From NCBI GenBank assembly GCA_964519955.1, contig CAZFLM010000098.1, forward strand, positions 1-20,927: a DNA stretch of 20,927 nucleotides, read 5' to 3'. A program made the translations under genes and the position numbers. Position 1 is the stretch's first letter. Each line of letters opens with the position of its first letter. The DNA is from CAZFLM01 sp964519955 (lineage in GTDB: Bacteria; Armatimonadota; Chthonomonadetes; Chthonomonadales; CAJBBX01). The notes beneath the pieces are model-generated. The model saw only the letters and a list, made by a program, of their open reading frames with translations. It was not told where the DNA came from and searched no databases. This document shows, piece after piece, positions 1 through 6,701 of the stretch.

Positions 1-320
1 CGCTCGCCCGCCTCTCCTGGGACGAGTACAAGGCCGCTCTACTCCCCTACCAGGTCTTCAGCGGGCTCGGGAAGGGGTTTGTGAACGAGGCGTGGAAGTC
101 GGCAATGATGGGCTCCGCCAGCCAGTGGATGTCCGCCATGGGGGTGAGCCGCGAGGCTCTGCAGACCCCGCAGGCGCAGGCGATCCTCTACCGGGCCGAG
201 AACCCCTTCGTCGTCGGCGACTCGCCTGCCGAGCGCGCCTCGGCGATCTCCGGCGGCGGATCGTACCATGGGTTCAGCGGGTTCTTCGCGGCCGCGGGGA
301 TGGCGCGGGGAGTTGGGGCG
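1..320 (+). repeat. Pre-toxin linker repeat, copy 1
   Basis: This is the first of three direct repeats of one coding segment. From TGGGACGAG at 18 it aligns without gaps to copy 2 (offset 1679) and to copy 3 (offset 2942). The encoded linker runs from WDEYKAA through NEAWKSAMMGSASQWM to AAAGMARGVG and then diverges sharply from copy 2, at about position 320. The 17 bases before TGGGACGAG are shared with copy 3 but not with copy 2. Homology that stops at a domain boundary is what recombination of toxin tips leaves behind. Confidence 0.9.
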
Positions 321-638
321 GAGGCGCGGGCGGCCGTAACACCCCGCCAGGGCGTATACCGGTTCCCGGACGCAAAGCGGCCCGGCAAGCTCTACGTGGG
401 CCAATCCGGCAATATCCCGCGGCGGCTGAGGCAGTGGAAGAGTGCGAAGCGGTACAAGCCGGAGGCTGCGGGCCTTGAGACGTGGGAGGTGCGCGGGGGC
501 AGGCTGCAGCGCGAGGTGGAGGAGCAGAACAGGCTCGACGAACTGGGCGGATTGCGAGGCCGTCGATTCTCCAACGAGCGCAACCCGATCGGTCGCGATC
601 GGATCGGGGAGATGGGGCCTGACTACCGGAGGCCATAG
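3..638 (+). CDS. Polymorphic toxin C-terminal fragment with GIY-YIG nuclease domain (5' partial)
   Basis: The frame is open at the window edge, so the start is not seen. The first internal start candidate is a GTG at 81. Counting from there, residues 1-79 are the repeated linker and residues about 88-185 are a GIY-YIG nuclease domain. GVY lies at 91-93 and YVG at 105-107, followed by QSGNIPRRLRQW with candidate catalytic Arg114/115. A Glu-rich helix (145-148) and the ending ELGGLRG...NERNPIG match the C-terminal half of toxin-type GIY-YIG domains. The predicted activity is DNA (or RNA) cleavage in a competitor cell. The toxin reading is inferred from the shared linker and the following LRR gene, 16 bases downstream. 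No secretion or RHS core is visible. It could be an expressed tip of a toxin that begins upstream of the window, or an orphan cassette. Confidence 0.8.
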   Translation, partial: LARLSWDEYKAALLPYQVFSGLGKGFVNEAWKSAMMGSASQWMSAMGVSREALQTPQAQAILYRAENPFVVGDSPAERASAISGGGSYHGFSGFFAAAGMARGVGAEARAAVTPRQGVYRFPDAKRPGKLYVGQSGNIPRRLRQWKSAKRYKPEAAGLETWEVRGGRLQREVEEQNRLDELGGLRGRRFSNERNPIGRDRIGEMGPDYRRP

Positions 639-654
639 TGAGGGGAGCGGAGGC

Positions 655-1542
655 ATGAATTCCGAGGAGGGTTGGCGGGTCGAGGAGGGTATCTTCGGTC
701 CTTGTTTGGCGCCAGAAGGACCGTGGAGACCCAGATGGGAGGCTCTTCTGCAAGAACGCGGCATCAAGGAGTTGTGGCTGAACTACGCCTGGGGCTTCCT
801 TGACCCGGACATCGAGTTCCTCCGCAGGTTGCCGTTCCTGGAGGGGCTCTCCATCCTGACCTACCACATACCCGACCTATCGCCGATCGAGTCTCTGCAT
901 GGACTCAGAGGACTGAACGATAGCTCGCGCGGCAAGCGGTCCAAGATCGATCTCGCCAACTTCCCTCTTCTGGAGGAGTTCGCGTCTGATTGGAGGTACC
1001 TGGCCGGTTCACTTTTCACGCGCCGCCGGCTGAGACGCCTCGGGTTGTGGTTCTACTCCGGCCGCGACACCGATCCGTTTGCGTCGTTGCCAGCGCTCGA
1101 GGATCTTGCGCTGGTCAGTTCGCAAGTCTGCGATCTGCGTGGCCTGTCTGGCCTGAGCAAGCTACGGCGACTGGCGCTCCATGACCTTCGGAAGCTGGAG
1201 TCTCTGGAGGGGATCGAGAGCCTGACGCATCTGGAGGAGCTTGATATCGGGACGTGCAGGCGATTGGCCGACATTGCGCCGGTGGCGGCCCTGCACGGGT
1301 TGCGTTTCCTGAACGTCGACAACTGCGGCGATGTCGCATCTCTCGAGCCGATCCGAGGCCTGAGGAACCTGCGACACCTGTTCTGGGGTACCACCAACAT
1401 CCTCGACGGTGACTTGTCAGTGCTGGACGAGTTGCCCGAGCGGGACATGACCGGGTTCCAGAACCGTCGTCACTACAACAGGCGGTGCGAGCAGTACGAG
1501 CCGTGGCGGTCCTCTGCTGCTCGTAGAGCACGCGAGACGTAA
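655..1542 (+). CDS. Leucine-rich-repeat protein, candidate immunity protein for the GIY-YIG toxin
   Basis: The protein has 295 residues. The ATG at 655 is chosen because a GGAGCGGAGG-like ribosome binding site precedes it and the toxin frame ends at 638; the frame stays open further upstream, but only inside the toxin. There is no signal peptide, so the protein should be cytoplasmic. Residues about 145-245 hold four or five irregular LRRs of 21-24 residues (LEDLALVSS, LRRLALHDL, LEELDIGTC, LRFLNVDNC, LRHLFWGTT). The tail FQNRRHYNRR is typical of LRR proteins found beside polymorphic toxins. LRR proteins are one of the known repeat-type immunity groups. Binding to and blocking the upstream GIY-YIG domain is inferred from gene order only. 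Confidence 0.75.
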   Translation: MNSEEGWRVEEGIFGPCLAPEGPWRPRWEALLQERGIKELWLNYAWGFLDPDIEFLRRLPFLEGLSILTYHIPDLSPIESLHGLRGLNDSSRGKRSKIDLANFPLLEEFASDWRYLAGSLFTRRRLRRLGLWFYSGRDTDPFASLPALEDLALVSSQVCDLRGLSGLSKLRRLALHDLRKLESLEGIESLTHLEELDIGTCRRLADIAPVAALHGLRFLNVDNCGDVASLEPIRGLRNLRHLFWGTTNILDGDLSVLDELPERDMTGFQNRRHYNRRCEQYEPWRSSAARRARET

Positions 1543-1579
1543 CGTCCCGGTGGCCTAGCATATCGGCAGCTCGATATGA

Positions 1580-2413
1580 TTGCCTACGCTCCAGTGGTCG
1601 CCCAACCAGTGCGGCGCTCAGTACTCCTCCGGCCTGGCGCTCTGCGGCTCCGACTACATCGACCCCTCGACCGGACAGGCCCTGAAGCGCGACCAATGGG
1701 ACGAGTACAAGGCGGCTCAACTCCCCTACCAGGTCTTCAGCGGGATCGGGAAGGGGTTTGTGAACGAGGCGTGGAAGTCGGCAATGATGGGCTCCGCCAG
1801 CCAGTGGATGGCCGGCATGGGGGTGAGCCGCGAGGCTCTGCAGACCCCCCAAGCGCAGGCGATCCTCTACCGGGCCGAGGACCCGTTCGTCGTCGGGGAC
1901 TCGCCGGCAGAGCGGGCCTCGGCGATCTCCGGCGGCGGATCGTACCATGCGTTCAGCGCGTTCCTCGCGGCCGCGGGGATGGTGCGGGGCGTTGGGAGTG
2001 CGGCTGGCGAGTCGCAAGGGCTATCGAAATACGCGTGGCGCAAGCCGGCGAGCGAGCGCGTGGACTACCGGTGCCACACTGCCGTCGCGCGCGTGGAGCT
2101 GCCACCGTCGGCATATCGTGGGCAACTCGAGCCGGCGCACTTTGCCGCAGCGAACCAAAGGCTGCTTGCTCGTATGCGCGCGGGTCCAGAGTATGGCGCC
2201 CTTATGCGTGAGGTGGTTCCTGGGATCGATACGGTGCTCACGCGCGCGGGGCGCGCCCGCGGCGTCTCACCGCCAGGCTGGACATGGCACCATCACGCCA
2301 CCGATCGCGGGGTGATGGAGTTGGTCCCGAGGGTACAGCATGATCCTGGCAGTGAATGGCAGGCGGTCTTGCATCCCGGCCTCTCCGGCGGCATGAGCGC
2401 ATGGGGGAGATGA
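1580..2413 (+). CDS. Orphan polymorphic toxin tip with WHH-type HNH nuclease domain
   Basis: The ORF encodes 277 residues from a TTG at 1580. A stop (TGA, 1577-1579) lies directly upstream and there is no ribosome binding site, so this is probably not a natural start. Residues 1-35 (CGSDYIDPSTGQ) look like the end of a larger toxin body. Residues 40-139 are the linker shared with the first toxin. Residues about 140-277 are a different toxin domain ending in GWTWHHHATDRGVMELVP (233-250), RVQH (251-254) and HPGLSGGMSAWG (265-276). That is the signature of the HNH/endonuclease VII superfamily with conserved WHH, a nuclease that uses the histidines for metal and catalysis. The following gene overlaps its stop by four bases. 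It could be a silent cassette that becomes active only after recombination into a full-length toxin. Confidence 0.8.
   Translation: MPTLQWSPNQCGAQYSSGLALCGSDYIDPSTGQALKRDQWDEYKAAQLPYQVFSGIGKGFVNEAWKSAMMGSASQWMAGMGVSREALQTPQAQAILYRAEDPFVVGDSPAERASAISGGGSYHAFSAFLAAAGMVRGVGSAAGESQGLSKYAWRKPASERVDYRCHTAVARVELPPSAYRGQLEPAHFAAANQRLLARMRAGPEYGALMREVVPGIDTVLTRAGRARGVSPPGWTWHHHATDRGVMELVPRVQHDPGSEWQAVLHPGLSGGMSAWGR
1697..1999 (+). repeat. Pre-toxin linker repeat, copy 2
   Basis: This is the second copy of the linker segment, aligned to copy 1 by a constant offset of 1679 bases with about 20 scattered substitutions, many of them synonymous. Homology ends after the codons for RGVG, where the toxin domains differ. 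The upstream flank differs from that of copies 1 and 3: here about 35 more residues of toxin-like protein precede the shared segment. The predominance of silent changes suggests the linker was under protein-level selection in at least one of the copies. Confidence 0.9.
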
Positions 2414-2718
2414 GCGGCGTGTCTACGTCATTGGTTGAGTTCGTGCGTCGTCTCGACCAGGAAGCAGACGACCTACAAGTCTACGTCGCCCTTGTTGGCG
2501 GCCATTGGGTGCCAGCGTCTCCGATCGCGGTTGTGCCCTTCCCAGATGATGACCTGCTAGGCAACCTTCCGACAGCCGTCGACGGGATGCCCTTCTTCCT
2601 GGACACGAACGTGATGAAGGAGTTTCTCGAGGGCTGGCGCAAGACGGCTGCTGGGATCGTGGCTACCCCGGAGGAGGCAACCCGGCGGCTGATCCTATAC
2701 GCCGTGAACGACGCATAG
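2410..2718 (+). CDS. Small candidate immunity protein for the WHH nuclease
   Basis: The protein has 102 residues from the ATG at 2410, which overlaps the toxin stop (ATGA). An in-frame ATG at 2401 and a GTG at 2419 are alternatives; GGGGGAG at 2402-2408 fits the GTG spacing best. It is acidic, has no signal peptide or membrane segment, and contains HWVPASPIAVVPFPDDD, then LPTAVDGMPFFLDTNV and KEFLEGWRK. I cannot assign a named immunity family. Size, acidity, lack of signal and translational coupling to a nuclease toxin all fit a cytoplasmic immunity protein that covers the toxin active site, but this role rests on context. Confidence 0.65.
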   Translation: MSGVSTSLVEFVRRLDQEADDLQVYVALVGGHWVPASPIAVVPFPDDDLLGNLPTAVDGMPFFLDTNVMKEFLEGWRKTAAGIVATPEEATRRLILYAVNDA

Positions 2719-2747
2719 AGTTCGTATGGCCGGCCCTCAGCAGCAAT

Positions 2748-2801
2748 GACCAGGGCGGGCGCCGGTTCTGGCGCTCCGCGGGGCCTGCGCCCGCTCTGGT
2801 C
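2748..2801. other. Inverted repeat downstream of the second immunity gene
   Basis: Arm 2748-2762 (GACCAGGGCGGGCGC) pairs with 2787-2801 (GCGCCCGCTCTGGTC) over 15 positions with one G-T pair. The loop is 24 bases and is itself GC-rich. It starts 29 bases after the immunity stop. No T-run follows, so a classical terminator is doubtful. It could still act as a hairpin at the transcript end, or mark a past insertion boundary next to repeat copy 3. The rest of 2719-2942 shows no gene. Confidence 0.5.
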
Positions 2802-2942
2802 AAGGTGCCACGGGTGCTGATCGTCGCCCGCGAACGAGGATCGCAACGGCCAAGCCGTCGCCAGATGATCCACAGGCGCGCCCTGCCTGATCGGAGCCAT
2901 CGCTCCGCCATAGCGCGTCTTCTTGCTCGCTCTCCGGCCGCC

Positions 2943-3120
2943 CGCTCGCCCGCCTCTCCTGGGACGAGTACAAGGCCGCTCTACTCCCCTACCAGGTGTT
3001 CAGCGGGATCGGGAAGGGGTTCCTGAACGAGCCGTGGAAGTCGGCAATGATGGGCTCTGCCAGCTAGTGGATGGCCGGCATGGGGGTGAGCCGCGAGGCT
3101 CTGCAGACCCCCCAGACGCA
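2943..3120 (+). pseudogene. Pre-toxin linker repeat, copy 3, broken and truncated
   Basis: From 2943 the sequence matches the window start almost base for base, including the flank CGCTCGCCCGCCTCTCC, and continues through the linker. In the toxin frame a TAG stands at 3065-3067 where copies 1 and 2 have CAG (Gln of ASQWM), so the copy is dead as protein. Homology stops near 3117, about 200 bases earlier than in copies 1 and 2, and no toxin domain follows. The next gene, at 3163, is unrelated to known toxins. This looks like a decayed remnant of a third cassette whose tip was deleted. Confidence 0.85.
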
Positions 3121-3162
3121 TCGTCGGTTGGACCCTTGTTCGTCCCCATGAAGGAGAGCGAC

Positions 3163-4425
3163 ATGAGGTGCCCTGGTTGTCAGATAGAGATCGACGAGTC
3201 TGCACATGACCGCTGCCCGTTCTGTGCGGCCTCGCTGCGCGCCGCCGCCCAACCTACCCCACCCGCAAGCGCCCTGCCCTGCTCGCCGCGGACCTTCGCC
3301 TCCCCGCCGCCGCTGGTCAGCCTGCCCGTCGCCGACGGTGGGATGGCGCGCATGGAGCGGAACGTCTACCGTGCGCTGGTCGGCGGCGCGGCCCTGCTGG
3401 GGTTGTTAACCATCGTTGGGGTTGTCGCCATGGTGCGCCACTACTCGCGCCAGCAGGCAGCGTTCGAGAAGGAAGCCCGGTTCGACCTCTCGACGCCTGA
3501 GGCCGCCGCCAGCGAGGCCGTCAGGGCGGTGAAGGGGCAGGCCTGGGCGAGGCTCTACTACATCTGCGAGTTCAGCGATCGGAGTTTCAAGCTCCCGACC
3601 GACGCGGTCGCATACGCGAAGGGCTTCCACGCGTCGGAACTCAAGGACCCCGAGGACGCCCAAGCCTTCAGGCAGGTCTGGGGCAGCGTGACCGACATCC
3701 GGATCGGGCGAGCGAGCATCCATGGGGACCGAGCCGAGGTGCCGATCGATGCGTCCGCAGTGATCGGCGGAGTGCGCCGTCCGACTCACGGGATCGCGCA
3801 CTTGGTGAATCTAGACGGTAGCTGGCGTCTCGACATGACGTCCGTCAGCATCGAGAAACCGACTCAGGAGGGCGGCGAGAGGTTCGGCAGGGTGCTCTTG
3901 GAGCTGCTGGCCACCTCACCTGAGGGCGATGGGGCGCAGCAGGCCGGAGCGCGCGGCGGCATTGTGCCCTTCGGCGCGGCCCCACGCCAGATGCCCTCCG
4001 ATGAACCTTCGGCCGACAGCTATGTCACGCTGCAGAGCGACGAAGGTGACTTCATCGGCGGTGGCCGATCGTACCGCTACACGCCGGCCGATTCGCGCTT
4101 GTCGGTGGCTGTCTCGGAGGGCCATCTCGCCATCAATGTCTCGGGGCGGGAGCAATGGACTGGCGACTTCTGCTGCCCAGGCGGGCAACTGCGTGCAGGC
4201 ACATTCACCGGCCTCCCACGCTTCGGGTTCAGCGATAACCGGGTCGGGGGGATGGACTGGGGCGGCGACGGACGCGGCAGCAATACCCTGGTGGGGAGCT
4301 TCGCTGTGTCCAACCTGACCATCCATGGCGGCGTCCTGATGAGCGTCGACGTGCGTTTTGAGCAGCACTCAGAGGGGGCCGCGGCCGCGCTGCGGGGGAC
4401 CATCCACTGGCGGCGCGCGCGCTGA
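3163..4425 (+). CDS. Zinc-ribbon membrane-anchored protein with C-terminal beta-rich domain
   Basis: The protein has 420 residues. AAGGAGAG at 3151-3158 places the start at the ATG at 3163, although an in-frame ATG lies at 3148. Residues 1-22 form a short zinc ribbon (C3, C6, C18, C21), followed by a Pro/Ala-rich linker and one transmembrane helix at about 71-92. The C-terminal part is therefore probably extracytoplasmic. Residues about 110-230 resemble an NTF2-like/DUF4878-type domain. Residues about 286-417 match a recurring exported domain with GDFIGGGRSYRYTPAD, GGDGRGSNTLVGSF and RFEQHSEG, of unknown function, seen in secreted proteins of Acidobacteria and myxobacteria. It sits 46 bases after the dead linker copy 3 and may simply be the original chromosomal neighbour of the array. 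A binding or sensing role is a guess. Confidence 0.75.
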   Translation: MRCPGCQIEIDESAHDRCPFCAASLRAAAQPTPPASALPCSPRTFASPPPLVSLPVADGGMARMERNVYRALVGGAALLGLLTIVGVVAMVRHYSRQQAAFEKEARFDLSTPEAAASEAVRAVKGQAWARLYYICEFSDRSFKLPTDAVAYAKGFHASELKDPEDAQAFRQVWGSVTDIRIGRASIHGDRAEVPIDASAVIGGVRRPTHGIAHLVNLDGSWRLDMTSVSIEKPTQEGGERFGRVLLELLATSPEGDGAQQAGARGGIVPFGAAPRQMPSDEPSADSYVTLQSDEGDFIGGGRSYRYTPADSRLSVAVSEGHLAINVSGREQWTGDFCCPGGQLRAGTFTGLPRFGFSDNRVGGMDWGGDGRGSNTLVGSFAVSNLTIHGGVLMSVDVRFEQHSEGAAAALRGTIHWRRAR

Positions 4426-4660
4426 GTGGCGCGCCGCCAACCGACACCCGCCTGCGAGCGATCCCGGCGAGGCGGCCAAGAGCTTGCGCCGCAGCATCTC
4501 GACGTCCCAGGCGATGCCTGGGGGGCGCGAGCAGCTGGGGGCTGGATAGCAGCGCCCAAGATTCGGCGACACTCGGCTGCGGGCACGCATGGCACAGATC
4601 GGCACATGGTCATGTGCGCTGGAGGCAACCCCGAACCGGTCTCGGAGGGCCGCCTGGCAG

Positions 4661-4831
4661 TCCGTCACCGCGACGAACCTGCCGTCCCCGGAGTGGACAC
4701 GGGGGGTCACAGACCCGCGGCTCTGCAAGGCCTTGCTCGACCGTCTGGCCGGTCGCGCACACATCGTCGAGACGGGCAGCGAGTCCTGTCGCTTCCGACG
4801 CACACTTTGGGACCGGAAGCGCAGTGAGTGA
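4661..4831 (+). pseudogene. istB: Remnant of IS21-family helper ATPase IstB (C-terminus)
   Basis: In the frame ending with TGA at 4829-4831 the translation contains TATNLPSPEWTRG, then DPRLCKALLDRLAGRAHIVE and TGSESCRFRRTL. This follows the IstB C-terminus (TSNLPFSEW...DPRLCKALLDRL.RAHI.ETG.ESYRFRRTL). Upstream of about 4661 the similarity fades, and the Walker A and B motifs are absent from the whole 4426-4660 stretch, where I see no gene. The fragment has lost its ATPase core and cannot work. The IstA transposase is not present. Confidence 0.75.
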
Positions 4832-4890
4832 ACAGAAGTGCGGTGGCCCACCGTTGGGCACCAAAGTGGGCCAAGCCCGCTTGCCAGAAG
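4661..4890 (+). mobile_element. Decayed right end of an IS21-like element
   Basis: The istB remnant is followed at 4841-4890 by GTGGCCCACCGTTGGGCACC and AAAGTGGGCCAAGCC, which recall the multiple terminal repeats at the right end of IS21 elements (TGGTCC/TGGCC blocks in tandem). The exact terminus and a target duplication cannot be set from the sequence. Only a few hundred bases of the element, which is normally over 2 kb, remain. Confidence 0.5.
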
Positions 4891-5051
4891 CAACGGAGGA
4901 GGGGGCGCACGACGACGACGGGCAGCCCCCTCTCGCAACTGTCCACCAGATCGGCCGCAAAGACCGGACGTGCTGTGTCCGACGCTGTCGGCATTTGCCT
5001 TCAGGAAGCATCTCTCGCTGGTAGCACCGATGGACAAGGAGGATGTGAGCC

Positions 5052-5207
5052 ATGAAGCTCAAGTTGTCGATGGCGTTCGAGGCCTTGCGCGGCAAGGACG
5101 GCAACGTCGTCGTTTCGCAGGGGCATGCCGCTTCGTCAAGACGCTGGCCGGGCAGGAGACGCCGCTCGGGGCGCTCGGAACAGCGCGTTCGGGCCAGGCA
5201 CGCGTAG
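5052..5207 (+). CDS. Short ORF with strong ribosome binding site, unknown
   Basis: AAGGAGGA at 5036-5043 lies 8 bases before the ATG at 5052, one of the best translation starts in the window. The ORF has 51 codons and opens MKLKLSMAFEALRGKDGNVV, which looks like a genuine protein start. After VVVSQG the translation turns Arg-rich (SSRRWPGRRRRSGRSEQ), typical of a shifted frame in GC-rich DNA. A second frame over the same bases reads RFVKTLAGQETPLGALGTA, which looks more natural. The likely reading is a small gene of unknown function with a frameshift near 5120-5130, or a fragment. The stop at 5205 lies in the loop of a hairpin. Confidence 0.4.
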   Translation: MKLKLSMAFEALRGKDGNVVVSQGHAASSRRWPGRRRRSGRSEQRVRARHA

Positions 5208-5220
5208 GCGCCTGGCCCGA
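5189..5220. terminator. Hairpin at the end of the short ORF
   Basis: TCGGGCCAGGC (5189-5199) pairs perfectly with GCCTGGCCCGA (5210-5220) around a 10-base loop that contains the stop of the short ORF. Eleven GC-rich pairs make a stable stem, but there is no T-run after it, so a factor-independent terminator is possible rather than shown. Confidence 0.45.
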
Positions 5221-5232
5221 GCGTCCATCCTA

Positions 5233-5255
5233 CCCTCTCCTTGCGAAGGAGAGGG
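5233..5255. repeat. Perfect 10-bp hairpin of the CCCTCTCC...GGAGAGGG type
   Basis: CCCTCTCCTT and AAGGAGAGGG form a perfect 10-bp stem with a GCG loop, followed by ACGGGGGCGAGG. This matches a hairpin-plus-tail motif (CCCTCTCC...GGAGAGGG followed by a G-rich tail) found between genes in many unrelated bacterial genomes. It begins 13 bases after the previous hairpin. Confidence 0.65.
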
Positions 5256-5570
5256 GACGGGGGCGAGGTGCGTTCCCCGTCCGCAGCGCGGTTGGCCGCA
5301 GGCCCACCAGACGGGTGCCTCGGTGCCGGGCGGCGTTCGGCTGAGGTTGCCCGCCGCGTCGCGCTCCATTACCCTCGCGCCTCGGGACGCCGTGCAACGC
5401 GCCGCCACGCTCCACAGCTTGCCGGCACGCGCGGCTCTGACCGATCACTACCAGGTGCGCCGCGGGGCTGTCCATCTCATTACTGGCTTCTTACTACCTT
5501 CCTCGCAGCTCCGCCCTGAGGCGAACACTCTTCCCGGGGTGCTTCGTCACCCTCTCGCCCGGCCGCACCT
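5256..5570. other. Intergenic stretch without a recognisable gene
   Basis: This lies between the hairpins and the end of the minus-strand gene at 5571. Frames open here give Arg/Pro/Ala-rich translations with no recognisable motif and no plausible ribosome binding site. I see nothing else in it. Confidence 0.5.
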
Positions 5571-6614
5571 TCAGGCAGGCCCCGTGACCCCCTCGATCGC
5601 TCCCTCGACCGCGGCGAGCACCCGGGCGTCGTTCTCCTTGATGGACTCCAGCACCATCGCCACGCTCGCGCACATGCCCCACTCCAGCTCGTTGTAGCGG
5701 CGGGTCGCCCAGTCGCGGCACTCGTTCATGCCGATCACCTGCCAGGCGCGCGTGTGCGTCAGGTCGTAGGCGGCATCCACCTCGGCACACAGCCGATCGA
5801 GCCTGGCGTCGTCCATGCCGGGCCAGACGCGGTGGCGGAAGGTCTCGGCCGTGTTGTGGCAGTTGAACGTGTGCCACATCATCTCCGCCACGCGCTTGAA
5901 GCGGCGCTGGATCTCCTCGAACGGTGCGTCCGCGAGGTGCTGGCCCCAGTAGTCGAACTGGCGGATGGTCTCGTCCCAGAGCCCGCTCTCTCGGTTCCAG
6001 GTCATCACCTCGGCGATGCGCCTCAGCCCATCCACGAGGGCGTGCCGCGGCTCGGTCTTGGGAGAGAAGACGTAGAGGCACTCCAGCTCGTCGTACGTGG
6101 GGGCACGGTCCGGCTTGGCCTGCGCGCCGGTCGGCTCGGGGCAGACGATGTCGCTCCCGTCGCAGCCGACGATGACGCGGAAGGGGCTCCTCTCGGCGCC
6201 CTTCATCCGGGCCAGCAGCGGCCTGCCCGCGCCGATGGACGCTGCGACGGCGCCCGGCATGTCGGCAGACACGCGCGTGCACGGGTACCCGGCCAGCCCG
6301 GTGACGAACTCGATGGTCTCGTCCGAGTTCTCCAGGCGGACCTCCATCTCCGTGGGCTGACCGTCGAACCGGCACCTGAGCGCGTTGCAGCCGGAGATCG
6401 TGCCGAAGAAGAAGAACAGGTCCTCCTGCCGCTTGGCCGTCGAGCCGCTGCAGTTGCCGCACCCGGTGCAAGGCTCGCCGCGGTCGCGTGGGCAGTCGTA
6501 GTCGTCGTCGCCGACGATGCCCTCGAGGCTCATGTAGGCGGACGCGAAGCAGTTGATGAAGTCGAGATCGGAGTAGCCCGCGAAGGGGTAGGGGAACGGT
6601 AGGCGCTTCTGCAT
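5571..6614 (-). CDS. Cys-rich hypothetical protein, possibly BtrH/papain-like fold
   Basis: The protein has 347 residues. The ATG (6612-6614) is preceded on its strand by AAAGGA about 9 bases away. There is no signal peptide or membrane segment, so it is likely cytoplasmic. Near the N-terminus is DLDFINCFASAYMSLEG (Cys22), then a cysteine cluster (C41, C49, C52, C55) and DLFFFFGTISGC. The layout of an early Cys, a short E-G segment and a F-G-x-x-G segment recalls the N-terminal domain of BtrH-like acyltransferases and C39-like cysteine peptidases. The middle holds FRVIVGCDGSDIVCPEP and the C-terminal third is helical with conserved-looking Trp, His and Cys (MMWHTFNCHNTAETF). The function is unknown; the BtrH idea is weak. 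It is the downstream member of a minus-strand pair with the hydrolase gene, 87 bases apart. Confidence 0.6.
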   Translation of the reverse strand: MQKRLPFPYPFAGYSDLDFINCFASAYMSLEGIVGDDDYDCPRDRGEPCTGCGNCSGSTAKRQEDLFFFFGTISGCNALRCRFDGQPTEMEVRLENSDETIEFVTGLAGYPCTRVSADMPGAVAASIGAGRPLLARMKGAERSPFRVIVGCDGSDIVCPEPTGAQAKPDRAPTYDELECLYVFSPKTEPRHALVDGLRRIAEVMTWNRESGLWDETIRQFDYWGQHLADAPFEEIQRRFKRVAEMMWHTFNCHNTAETFRHRVWPGMDDARLDRLCAEVDAAYDLTHTRAWQVIGMNECRDWATRRYNELEWGMCASVAMVLESIKENDARVLAAVEGAIEGVTGPA

Positions 6615-6701
6615 GCTGGCGGGTCCTTTGGGGCGCTGGTCGGCCGGCTCACACGCGCTCGGCCGCGAGACCCATTGGAGCGCGCCTTCGGGGATTCCTC
6701 C

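Noticed and set aside
2748..2801. attC-like recombination site for cassette insertion
   Set aside because: The arms lack the paired core sites of integron attC sites, and only one such structure is seen; no integrase gene is present.
2923..3162. Upstream extension of the zinc-ribbon gene through linker copy 3
   Set aside because: The extension reads the linker in the wrong frame and a good ribosome binding site sits directly before the ATG at 3163.
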